Shown here in pieces: positions 21,195-31,799 of a DNA stretch of 64,000 nucleotides (position 1 is its first letter; each line of letters opens with the position of its first letter). The stretch covers positions 77,785,918 to 77,849,917 of the forward strand of contig OZ038382.1 in the NCBI GenBank assembly GCA_964036045.1, given 5' to 3'. The position numbers and the translations under genes were made by a program. The notes under the pieces are model-generated. The model was given only the letters and a program-made list of their open reading frames with translations. It made no database searches and had not been told where the DNA came from. Origin of the DNA: Eutreptiella sp. 'Long Island Sound 2002' (Eukaryota > Euglenozoa > Euglenophyceae > Eutreptiales > Eutreptiaceae).

Positions 21195-23483
21195 ATGGCG
21201 AAGATACGCCCCAGGCGACAGCAAGGCGGACGGAGCGGTGGGGAAGGGCGACGCCTGACTGAGCGGGAAGAGGTGCAGGAAGACGGGGAGGGCAGGTGGC
21301 AACGCATGAAGGTGTCCATCCATAATGACCCGGCGGCACTGTATTGGGCGGACAAGGCAGTGTGGCCGCAGATGGGACTGCATGAGGCAGACCCGGACGT
21401 GGTGGCGTACCAGGAGATACGGCTGAAGGGGAAGGACAAAGTTGTGTGCGCGCAGATGTGCGACAAAGAGGAGCGAGAGTACTTGTGGGAGTGGGCACAA
21501 GGGGTGCCGCTGTTGGTGCGCAGAGGCCTCAGCGTCGTACAGGACAAGAAAGTGGGAGCGAGGGGACGAAGGGCGGTGTATGATGTGGTGACAGAGCATG
21601 GACAGGTGGTCATCATCAAATTTCATGTCCTGCATTGGAAGAGGGTCAAGGAGTATGTGGCGCAGCTGAGGATGGAGTACGTCAGGGCGCTGGAGAGGCA
21701 ACCGGTCATTGTGGTTGGGGGCTTCAACTACGATCCCCGGGAGAGAGGCGCGGAGACGGAGGTGGACCGCGAAGTGCGGATGTTCGTGGAGGAAATGCGG
21801 CTACAAGATGTGTCATACAGTGAGGCGCCAGGCCCCTCACACTACCCGGCAGCGGAAGGCAGCACGCTGTCGCGGATAGACGCCGTGTACGCGGACCCAA
21901 GGTTGGTCAAGGGCGTGACGGCGGGGTATTTGGTGGGGCTTGACGAAATGCAGGACAGGAAGGGGCATTGTCCCATGATGGTGACAGTGGACGTGAAGGT
22001 CGGGGAGCCGGGAGACGAAGAAGAGCAAGAACAGGGGTCGGAAGAGGAGGGGGTCAATCTGCCGCCACTGATACGATGGCCAGAGAAGGGGGATGAGAGG
22101 TGGCAGCAGTGGCGGCAGCAAGTGCACATCCAAATGAGGCGGGGGAGCCATGTGGATCAAGCCATGAGGAGAGCAGCAAGAGTGTGCGGGTTTAGCAGAC
22201 GGGTGGGAGAGTCGCAGGCACAGCCCAAGTTGCAGCGACTGGTAGCCACACTGAGGAAGCGGCAGCAAGAGGAAGTCGAAGCGAGGGCGCAGGCAGAAGG
22301 TGCGGGGTGGCAAGAAGAGGTTGCGCAGGCGAAGACGAGGGTGCAGGCGACAAGGAGGGCAGTAGAGGGTGAGCATGAGAGGATATACCAGAAGGTGGTG
22401 GCAGAACATGAACGGTACATGGAGAGAGCAGTGCCGTACAAGTCGCTGCGGTACATCCGGGAGCTCGCGGAGGCTGGACGGCCGCAGGGGATCCGGGCGG
22501 TGAGACTGCAGGATGGCAGAGTCACGGGCAACAAACAGGAGGAGCTGGAAGAGGTGGTGCAGGGCTTCCGGGAGCAGCAGAACCAGGGGCAGCAGAGGCT
22601 CAGCGGAACCACGCGGAGGGTGTTCACGGCAGAGCAGAGCGAGGTCATACACCGCAGCAGGGCGACGCTGGGGGAAATAAAGAAGGCAGTACGGGCTTCT
22701 AAGAGGAAAAAGAGCCCGGGAGTGGACCAGCCCGTGGCGAAGGCATACCACAACCTGGAGGCACCAGAATTGGATTGTCTGGCGGACAGCGTCACGGAGG
22801 TGTTGCGCACAGGCAAGCCCCCAGCGCAGTGGGGGGGCAAGGTGCGGCCCCTGTATAAGAAAGGGAATCACCTCAGGCCGGGGTACTGGAGGCCCATATG
22901 CTGTGCCACCAAGGAGGCCAAGCTGGTGTCGATGGTGATCTTGGGGAGAATACAAAGGCTGCTGTATGCAGCAGGGGTCATACCGGACATCATGTTCGGG
23001 TCCGTGCTGGGCAGGTCCACACACGAAGCAAGCTTCCTGTACAATATGTACCTCGATGATGAGGACCCGGAGGCATTCATGGCGTCCCTGGACGTGAAGG
23101 GGGCATTCCCCAACACGCCGCACAGACTCATAGAGGAGGTATGGCGGCAGCTGGGGGTCCTGTACGGTGACTTCGTTCGGAAGTACCTGCGCACAAGAAG
23201 GTACACAGTCGCCATGAGGAAGGGCTGTACGGAGTGGGTAACCCCAGGTAGCGGTGTGCCACAGGGCGGGGTGGAGGGCCCATTCCTGTACATGCTAGCC
23301 ATGCTCCCCTTGATGAGTTGGATAGCGCGGGAGTATCCACAGCTGGCGAGGGCGCCACACCCGTCACCAGCGCAGGCGTATGTGGATGATGCGGTGCCCA
23401 TGGCCCGGGATGAAAACACCCAGCAGGTGGTGCAGGACCTGATGCAGAGGTACAGGAGGGATAACCACCTGGTCTGGAGCGCG
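21195..23483 (+). pseudogene. element A ORF2 part 1: APE endonuclease and reverse transcriptase
   Basis: 763 open codons from ATG 21195 to the TSD of gypsy-1. APE domain, residues ~40-280: 'VVAYQEIRLKG' (catalytic Glu), 'VIVVGGFNYDPRE' (GGFN where GDFN is usual), 'LSRIDAVYADP', 'RKGHCPMMVTV' (GH where DH is usual). Linker helices ~300-440. RT ~430-763: 'SPGVDQPVAKAY', 'VRPLYKKGNHLRPGYWRPI', motif A 'SLDVKGAFPNTPHRL', motif B 'VPQGGVEGPFLYMLAML', motif C YVDD at 23379-23390. The polymerase core looks intact; the endonuclease has suspicious substitutions. The last codons ('LVWSA') continue at 34825 with 'EKSVVLRRGG'. The apparent ending at 23519 lies inside the gypsy-1 LTR. Confidence 0.85.
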
Positions 23484-24275
23484 AGTAGGAAAAAGTGCTT
23501 TTCCAATGCTTCAAGATAGACTTTAGTTGTATTAAAGGTGCTCTAAGCACTCATGCATTTTTATCTTAGTATTGGCCCAACCGAAATGGGTGATAACACA
23601 TTTTGACCTATGGAACCAAACACTAAAAATCGATGTTGTGTGGACCCCTTTATCCCTAAGCTATAGGCAGTATAACGTCTTTTCCTGGGTCGCTGAGGCA
23701 CTGATATACTGAGGGCAGAGCCTATGAATTTCTCTATGTTTTCTCATGAATTCTTAGCTGTCCTAGTGGTATGCACCTCAGGGGGCTGGGGCACCTCTTT
23801 TTGAGAGGTCCTGGGCTCAATACCCAGTCAGCCTAGCTAAGTAGGATTCTCCCATGTGACATGGCAGTGACCTCAGCGCCACAAGCTATGCCACCTTAGC
23901 ATCTATGGGACCCAAAAACAAGGAGTGCACATCTCAAGATGGCACTGTGGATGAGAGTGAGCCCTCGGGGCAGTTTTCCAATCAGTTTTTCTCAAACATG
24001 TAAAATATTTCATCCTGAGTTGCAATGTATGCTAATTGCTGTGGTCTATTGTTGATGGTTGTCTTTATCTAACTCTTTGTGACTGCAGCCCTTCATGCTT
24101 TGATCCTGATCTTCTTCTACTTGCTTATCTCTGGCTTGGGTTATCCTGGATTGGTTGTATTTCCACAATAAAACATTTTCCTCATCAAAAACAAGCAGCA
24201 GGAACCCTACACCAGCAGCAAGCAGCAGGAGAGGCACAACAAACACACAGTGATGAAATCACTAGAAAACCTTCT
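23484..24275 (+). repeat. gypsy-1 5' LTR
   Basis: About 792 bp from AGTAGGAAAAAG to ...CCTTCT. It aligns with 34029-34819 over its whole length. Ends are AG...CT instead of the usual TG...CA. The last T may be shared with the PBS. Confidence 0.85.
23758..23835 (+). other. tRNA-like module inside the gypsy-1 5' LTR
   Basis: ACCTC (23793-23797) pairs with GAGGT (23805-23809) around a seven-base loop TTTTTGA, which puts TTT at the anticodon position. CTGGG (23811-23815) pairs with CCCAG (23823-23827) around CTCAATA, a T-arm with a B-box-like sequence. Upstream TAGTGGTATGCACC resembles an A box. The acceptor stem is poor. The same module is in all four LTRs of the window, and the 3' LTR copies have a better B box (GGTTCAATTCC or GGTTCAATACC). 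Confidence 0.55.
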
Positions 24276-24286
24276 GGTAGCAGAGG
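24275..24286 (+). promoter_or_regulatory. gypsy-1 primer-binding site (initiator tRNA-Met)
   Basis: TGGTAGCAGAGG directly follows the 5' LTR. It is the exact complement of CCTCTGCTACCA, the 3' end of eukaryotic initiator tRNA-Met, the common primer of Ty3/gypsy elements. Confidence 0.8.
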
Positions 24287-24376
24287 GCAGACAGTCTCTG
24301 CGTACCGGCAGCAACCCCGTGCCCTACATCCAGTGCGCCGAGATCTGTCATATATAAGCAGGAAGGGCGAAAGAAT

Positions 24377-26866
24377 ATGGACACTAAGAAGGAGGACACC
24401 GACGTGAGGATGGCGCCTGAGGCACCAGCAATGCCAGCACCTGGTGAACCTAGACCTGGATCTAGCGCTGTACCTTCGGTGCCCTTACATGGGCCAGAGG
24501 ACGTGGCGGATGATTCGCTGGAAGGACTTCAGTCGGCCTTCCGGGCCCTCTCAGTCGAGGAGGTGTACACAAATCCTGTGAAGAAAATAAGAGAGAGAGA
24601 GAAGGATGCTGGAGAAAGCATGGCAGACGAAGGAGTAGACCATGGGCACGACCCGACGAGTGACTCGACCTTCGAGGGCGCATGAAGCGCTTCTGGCCTC
24701 CACGCATCACCCTCTGCTACAACCACCACACTCCCAACTCCGGAACCAGCCGCTGCAACATCCACACCCATAACCAACCCGCCTATGGCTGAGGGCACAG
24801 GCTTTACTGGTATGCCTACCTACCCTGCCTATGGTGTGAACCCACCTACCACTGCGTTTCCAGAGGCAACTACTACCAGTGAGCCGGTGGCCTCCAGTTA
24901 CGCGCCACGATGGTATACGGCTGACTATCACCATCCTCTACCCGCTACCGGAGCCTATGTGGATGTTCCTGGGTATGCAACCCTGAGTGGGCTGAGGAGA
25001 GGACCTGAGTCATGCGGGAGCAGGAGTAGAGGATCAGGGAGATTCTCCAACAGGTCCTCGTCGCGATCGGAGATAAAAGAGGCTCTCCGAGGAGCCACCT
25101 CTGAACTTGTGGGCGATCTCACTCAAGAGATTCGTGCTAAACTAGAGCCCCTGATTCCTCCCCAAGCGTCACCTACGAGGGTGGGAATTTCACCCCATCG
25201 AGTACAGGCTAACCACCTGGCGGCAGGGTTGACAAACACCCTGGGGAGCCTGAAGAGCAGACCGATGCCGACCCCTGCAGTGATACCAAGAAGCCCTTCC
25301 GTACCGAGGACGGCCCAGTCACCCTACAGCCAAGTGGGGAGTTCCACTAGAGCCGAGCTGGACCGGCTGGGGCTGACAGCCCTGAGGGCTATGGTTGACC
25401 CGGAGCCCTATGGCTCTAGTGACCTAGGCGCAGACCCCTCTGATGATGAGCCGCCGTCCATGACTTCTGCTTCGCCCTCGGAGAAAGACGACCCTGAGGA
25501 CTCCGAGAACCCAAGTGGGCGGAGGAAAAAGAAGAAAAGGAGAACCCGGCGCCCTGAAGGACGCAGGTCTCAGGAGGCTAAGGCCATTGCCACATCCAAG
25601 ATCGTGGTGAACTTGCCTGAGTTCACAGGCAAGGACCTCAGCGAGTTCGCTGAGAATTTTGGCTGGTTCCTTCGAATGACCGGCCAAACCCACGCTAGTG
25701 GACGGGTCAAGTGCGATCTGCTCCTGCAGTGTTGCAAGACCAAGTACCTGGAGAAGCAGGTCAAGCAGATCGTGACTAAGTCTGCCACCTTTGCCGATGT
25801 GTTGGTTGCCTTGGAGAGGCAGTACCCGACCTATGAAACCGACCTCTCCATCAGGGCCGAGATCCAGAACCTGGTCGTGCTGCCCAACAACCCCAAACCT
25901 GGCAGGGTCTCTGAGCTATTGGCTGACCTGGATCACTGGGCTGGACGATTGACAACCGGTTCCGACAGCAGCGACGACCTGCTGGTTCGGTTGCTGGCTA
26001 AGCTCCCCCGAGAGCTGTGGAACGAGTGCCGTTCAACGGCAGAGCGCAAGGCTAGAGCCCTCCACTACGAGGATCTATGTGTACTACTCCTGGAGCTGGC
26101 GCTGGAGAAAGAAAGCGACCAGCACCTGAACAACTACCGTCCTGGAGGGGGAGGCTCTGGAAGCCAACGCAAAGGGTACCAAGGATCCAGACCTGGACAG
26201 GGGACTACACTCAAACACGCCCGTATCATGGAAAACGCCAAGGAGCTCTTCTGGTGTGATGCCAGAGATGAGCAGGGCCACCTGCAGCACGCCCCAGACT
26301 GCGAGCAGCGAGACTGCTACGTAGTCCAAGGGAAGAAGCAGGAGACCAACACCGGCGCCAAGGCGAAGATGCCGGATCACTACAGGTGTACTATCACCTG
26401 TGCCTTCTGTGGGAAGAGGAAGCACTATGAGGATGAGTGCTACCACAAGCAGCGCCTGTCGGCGAAGCTGAAGGGTGAGGATCCTGGCAAGGGCTCTGGC
26501 AATAGTGGAGGCAAAGGCAAACGCAACGACTCCGGCAAGGGCAAGTCGAAAGGACGTGGACAAGGGCAAGACAAGAGTCAAGGTGGATAAGGAGGAGGCG
26601 CTAACCGCCAGCCAGACAAGGACAACAAGAATCCGGACAAGAACGGAGGCAACCCCAACCCTAATCCACCGGGGAACTCCGAGCCCTCTAGAGGGCAGTC
26701 TGGTCCTACCACACGCTCACAAACGCAGGCCCAGCGAGAACAAGGGGCTAAGCGTGAGCATGAAGGCGGTGATGACGGCAACGCTCAGAAGAGAAGCCGT
26801 CTCATGTGGATGGCCCGCAAATTGCGGAACAAGGGGTTCGAGGTGACCTGTTCCGCGGAATTCTGA
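24377..26866 (+). pseudogene. gypsy-1 gag, two nonsense codons
   Basis: Starts at ATG 24377 ('MDTKKEDTDV'). The frame is stopped by TGA at 24683-24685 and TAA at 26588-26590, where gypsy-2 has sense codons, and ends at TGA 26864-26866. N-terminal ~250 residues are Pro/Ser/Thr-rich. A Lys/Arg patch follows, then a helical capsid-like region ('LPEFTGKDLSEFAENFGWFL' onward, ~200 residues). A zinc knuckle 'CAFCGKRKHYEDEC' (C-x2-C-x4-H-x4-C) and a Gly/Lys/Asn-rich basic tail complete it. Gag forms the virus-like particle and binds RNA. It is followed in phase by the protease. Confidence 0.8.
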
Positions 26867-27400
26867 CGAGGACGCTCCGGTGGGGCCCTGGACTTCGTGT
26901 TCTGGGTACGTATCCGACTAGGGGGACATGAATACCTGGGGGTATTGGACACTGGGGCCACCATATCAATAGTGGCCAAGAAAAGTTTACCTTGTGGGAG
27001 CCTGAAGAACACCATGACCACCGGGCCTATACGAATGGGGTATGGGCATGTGTTGCACAGCTGCGGGGACTGTGAAGTGGAGGTACCTATGGGCTCACGA
27101 ACTATCGCCCATCGGTTCTATGTGATTGACACTGAAGCCTTCGACTTTGTATTGGGAACTGACTTCTTCGTGCAGCACCCCCAGATACAATCCCTGACGC
27201 TGCAAGCGCCCTACTCCCTCTACGTGGACCAGGGCGAGGGCAGAGAGTCTGTGCCACTGGAGCAGTCTGAGCACACCTCGAGCTACCTTAGGGTATCGAA
27301 GGAGGAGCCTTCGAACATGATGGCGGCCTCCAAAACTGAGGACTATCAACTATTGGGGGAAGTCTTAGACCAAGGTGATGAAGGAGTTGGGTTACTCTAG
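26867..27400 (+). CDS. gypsy-1 retropepsin (protease)
   Basis: In phase with gag after its TGA, with no ATG near the start (the first start-like codon is GTG 26897). 'YLGVLDTGATISIVAKKSL' carries the D-T-G-A active site and 'FDFVLGTDFF' is the LG-D flap-base motif. The protease would mature the gag-pol product. It overlaps the pol frame by about 26 nt; pol is in the +1 phase. Confidence 0.8.
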   Translation, partial: RGRSGGALDFVFWVRIRLGGHEYLGVLDTGATISIVAKKSLPCGSLKNTMTTGPIRMGYGHVLHSCGDCEVEVPMGSRTIAHRFYVIDTEAFDFVLGTDFFVQHPQIQSLTLQAPYSLYVDQGEGRESVPLEQSEHTSSYLRVSKEEPSNMMAASKTEDYQLLGEVLDQGDEGVGLL

Positions 27401-30400
27401 AGAAGACTTGATTGTGGAGTTGTTCGCCAGCGACAAGCAACATGTCCTGGACCTTTACTGCAGCAAGGGGAAGAACTGCAGCTACAAATTTTACTGGCCC
27501 TCTTTCGAGATGGCCTACGGGAACCCCAGGTCCAGTGAACTGGGGAAGGTCGTGACCAAGGTGGCCTTGGAACGTTCTCGTATGGTCCTGTGTTCCCCCG
27601 ATTGGGGAGCCCATGGGGCCAACGAGTACTGGCGAACCCTCCTGGACAGGCTGACTATCAGCCCTGTTCGCTTACCTGATGAGGCCATCTACGTGCCTCT
27701 GGGGCGTAAAACGCCTATCGGGAAACTCAGATGGGGGAGTATGCTCAGCGTGGTGGACGAAGGTCTTACCTCCATCCCCTGGGAGGACCTGGACTCGACT
27801 CTGGTCCAGGCTATACAACGAGAAAGCGATGGACTCGCCTTGGGTGACTTGAAGGATCGACTACGGCCTCAAGATGCTTTTGAGACTATACCCGGAGGAG
27901 ACGAATACGTCGTGACTAACACTAACGCCCCCAACTCTCACTGCCATGTACCTGTTCCTGATGGAGTCTCTGAGTGTGGACTATCCGAGCTCCCCAGCGC
28001 TATCCACTCAGATGACGAGACTGAGCACGACGCCTTCTTCGTGCAGACTTGCGTGGAGGAAGTGGAGAACGCCGAGTACGACGCCCCACTGAAATCCCTA
28101 CTGTCCATGAGGGTGGAAGACCCCGTGGTTGAGGAGCTGGATCTCAGATCCAGGCTAAGGGAGTATGTGGACTCCAAGAGGAGGTTGGTGGCGAAAAAGC
28201 TATGCTACGCTAAGCCTACCCGCAGCTCATGGCCACTGAAGCAAGGACGTATGGGAGATCCATCCCAATTGAAGGAGGACCTCGAACAGAAGATCACCAC
28301 CTGGCAAGAGGGGGGTGGATCTTAAGCTCATGAAGAGCGTGTGGGGTGCCCATGTGAGTACCCCAGAGGAGGACAACCTCTCGGAGGAATGTGTATGTGA
28401 ACCCCCTCGAGCGTGCCTATGTTGCCATCGTCCACCGGAGATGGTTGAACGAGACCTACGTTATGCCTACCAAGGGTTGAAGGATACTACCAAGGGCGAA
28501 GAATCGGTGGAGGATCACCTCCCGACGTCTATTACTCAGGGGGCAAGCAACTTACACTCTGACGAGGACATGGAGGACAAAATCAAGCTATTGGACCCGC
28601 AGGTGCAGCGCTTATAAGGACCTATCTGGAGGTGTTCGGGGAACTACCACCCCCAGCCTCATGTGACAAGCTGGTACAGATGGAGCTCAAGCTGAAACCC
28701 GAGTTCGTGGTTCACAAGATCCGGAGGAGACCCTACCCGGCTCCTAAAGAGCAGGCCGACGAGATTGAGCGACAGATACAAGAATGTATCGACGCTGGCC
28801 TAGTCCTGGAGTACGAGGACGGGGACTAACCCCAACACTGCAGCCCCTGTTTCCTGGTGGCTAAACCTGGGTCTACAGCCAAACGGCTGGTGGTGGACTA
28901 TGGAGAGCTGAACAAGAAGACGCTGAACCACTCAGGGTCCATTCCTAATATGGAGTCTACCCTTGAGAAGATAGCCTCCTGTCGCTACAAGACCAAGATG
29001 AACAAGAGGAGCGGATTCTGGCAGGTGGACCTGACGCCCAACGCTCGGGAGCTACTAGCCTTCATCACCCCCCAGGGGAGGTTGTTCAAGTCGAAGGTCA
29101 TGCCGTTTGGCGTGGCCAACGCACCCGCTCTATTCCAAGAGCTGATGAACAAGATCTTGTCCATCCTGCGAAGAAGACCTAAGGTGCAGAAACTCATATC
29201 CCGTGGGGCCCGGATGGAAGCACACATCGACGATGTATGCTTCGGGACCAATACCCAGCAGGATCACCTAATCCTCTTGGGTGAGTTCTTTGCGGTCTGC
29301 CAAGAGAACCACACACGACTCAAGCTCGAGAAGTGTGAGTTCATGCAAGAGACCATGCAGTACCTGGCGTTTGACGTTGGCCATGGGTGGTGGACCCCAG
29401 CGGCCTCTAAGGCCAAACCCCTGATGGACGCTAAGGTACGACACGAAGACTACAGGAAAGGACCTCATGATGTACGCAGTTTCATTGGGGCGTGCAACTT
29501 CTATCGCCGCCATATCAAAAACTTCACCTACACCAGCGCCATTCCGACGGACTTGATCAAGAAGAGTACTACTTGGCGCTGGGGCCCACAAGAGCAACAA
29601 GCGTTTGACGAGCTCAAAGACAAGGTAGCCAAAGGCAAGTGCTTGGGCGTGCCTAGGGCACAGGGGGGGATTTTCCTGGTGACCGACGCCAGCAATGTGG
29701 GCGGTGGTGGAACGTTGTTTCAATGGCAAGCACTAGAGAAGGAGGAGTTCGACTCGGCTATTTCCCAATGGAGGACTGAAGGTCTTAACCGAGATGGAAC
29801 TCTCAAGCACAGCTACCCTGACGACAAGTGGGTCCTAGTACCCCCGGCGCACTGGAACTGGAAATGGAACCAGGCCAGGGGGAACTACTCCGCCTATGAG
29901 CAGGAATTGCTCGCGCGTATGCTGGTGCTATCCTTACAAGCACGACTGTTGGGGAGTAACCCTGTGGTCTGGCTGTGCAACCAAGAGCCGGTCCCCACTT
30001 TCCAGAAGGGTCCCCCACCTGAGAAGGCCAAGCTACGGTGCTGGTGGACCTACCTCAGCCAACTACGGCTGACAGTACACCATATCCAGGGAGTGAAGAA
30101 CGAGTGTGCAGACTACATCAGCCGCAACAACTTCGACGCCCTGATTGCTGCCCGGTCTGAAGCGCTGGCTAAGGAGACGTTCAGCCGTATCAACGTCCAC
30201 TTGGACCTTAGCATGACTATGTTACGCCCCCTGGATGGACTCTAACAATCAGAGTACCTGAAGGAGTTTGGGGATATCTACAAGCGCCTGGATAAACGCC
30301 TTGAACCCCTCCTGGTCAACCAAGATCAGTGGAAGAGGGACAAGAGCTACCTCTGGCATGAGGACCGCATCGTGGTACCCAGTGACAGAGTCCCAGCGCT

Positions 30401-31799
30401 GCTGAAGTGGACCCATGAGTCCAGCGGTCATGTGGGTGCTGACCGTACCCTGAGGCTATTCAAGCAGTGGTTCCACACTACGTGGACTGACGACCAACTG
30501 CGGAAAATCCTCCAGCCTATCGTGGACAAGTGCTCGTGTAGGTCCTGCAAACCAGGGGATATCAGGGACAGAGGTCCCTACTCGACTCTGCCCATCCCTC
30601 ATTGTGCTAACAGTGTTCGATACGTGGACTACACAGAGATGCCGAAGTTTGGGGGCTATGACTTCGCCCTCGTGGTAACCTGTGGGTTGACCAGGTTCAC
30701 CAGGGTGTTCCCGTGTACCAAGCACATACCCCGGGAGGAGACTATCAAGATACTCCTGGAGGAGTGGTTTTGTGTCTATGGGGCGCCCAAAGAGATCAAC
30801 TCCGATGAGGACGTACGAGTACGCTCAGATACTGGCTGGTACAAGAGGGTCCTGAGATCCCTCAATGTCCAGTTGTCTACGGGGATCCCCTACTCCCACA
30901 CGAGCGACCCCCTATGTGAGCGACAGATTCGTGTCCTCAAGGAGAATGTAAGGATATGGTGCAAAACTGAACGCACCAGAGACTGGGTGAGACTACTCCC
31001 CGTCATATCCTTGATGATGAACTCCCAAGAGAGTTTGGCGACTGGCTACTCGCCCCATGAGCTATTCTTAGGGCGCCCGGCGTGGTTTCTACATGCCCCC
31101 TACCCAGAAGACACCCATTCTTCCGTGGGTGAGTGGGTCCAAGAGCAACAAGCGAAGGTGGACAAGGCCAAGGCTATGCTCCAGAGAGTGAGGGAGCGTC
31201 AGTGGAACAAGAAGAACAAGCACCGAGTACCAGCCACCTACCAAGAGGGCAACTGGGTTCTGGTGCACCACAGCCGACTACCCGCCTGGCCACGCAATAC
31301 CAGCGATGACCCATACTTCGGGCCCTACAAGAATCTATCAGTGGATGGACACCGTATCACTGTGCGGTGTTCTCCCCGTCTAGGGGGGACCCTGGTGTGC
31401 GCTGCTCAACATCTGAAGCGCTACTATGATGCTGAAGACCTCTGTGGGGAAGGGTGGGAGCTTCACGATGAGGAAGTCGCCGCCCTAGACCTACAAGGGG
31501 CTGCCAGCCCTATGGAAGTTGAAGGGGAACTCCCTGACATGAACGCCCAGGAGATGGCTAAGGAGAGCTTCAACCTGGTGAAGTCTGTCCTACGCCACCG
31601 CTATCGCCAGGGTTGGCGCTTCCTCACCCTCTGGGAAAGGTTTGGAGTCGAAGAGGCCACCTGGGAGCCCTTCTCTGCGTTTGTTCTACCTGTGGGACGC
31701 CTAAACTCAGTTCTGGTTGACTATTTGTCCCAGAACAACCTCGATGAGCTGCCGAGGGTCGCTGAGACGCTTGACTCCAAGACTAAGGCTAGGGACTGA
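27375..31799 (+). pseudogene. gypsy-1 pol: methylase-like module, RT, RNase H, integrase, chromodomain
   Basis: Homologous end to end with gypsy-2 pol. Decay: an extra G near 28310 and a one-base loss near 28612 that together restore phase; TAA at 28827-28829 (TAC in gypsy-2); TAA at 30243-30245 (CAA in gypsy-2). RT has 'AHIDDV' in place of YxDD, also in gypsy-2. The RNase H strand 'WLCNQEPV' has Asn where gypsy-2 has Asp. Integrase (from ~30372) keeps 'HESSGHVGADR', a C-x2-C, and the D, D, E motifs 'YVDYTEM', 'NSDEDV' and 'LCERQIR'. The C-terminus ('SVLRHRYRQGWRFLTLW') is a chromodomain that targets integration to modified histones in chromoviruses. Confidence 0.88.

Noticed and set aside
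24587-24605. Nuclear localisation or coding role for the (AGAG)n run in gag
   Set aside because: A short Arg/Glu-rich simple repeat with no context to support a function.
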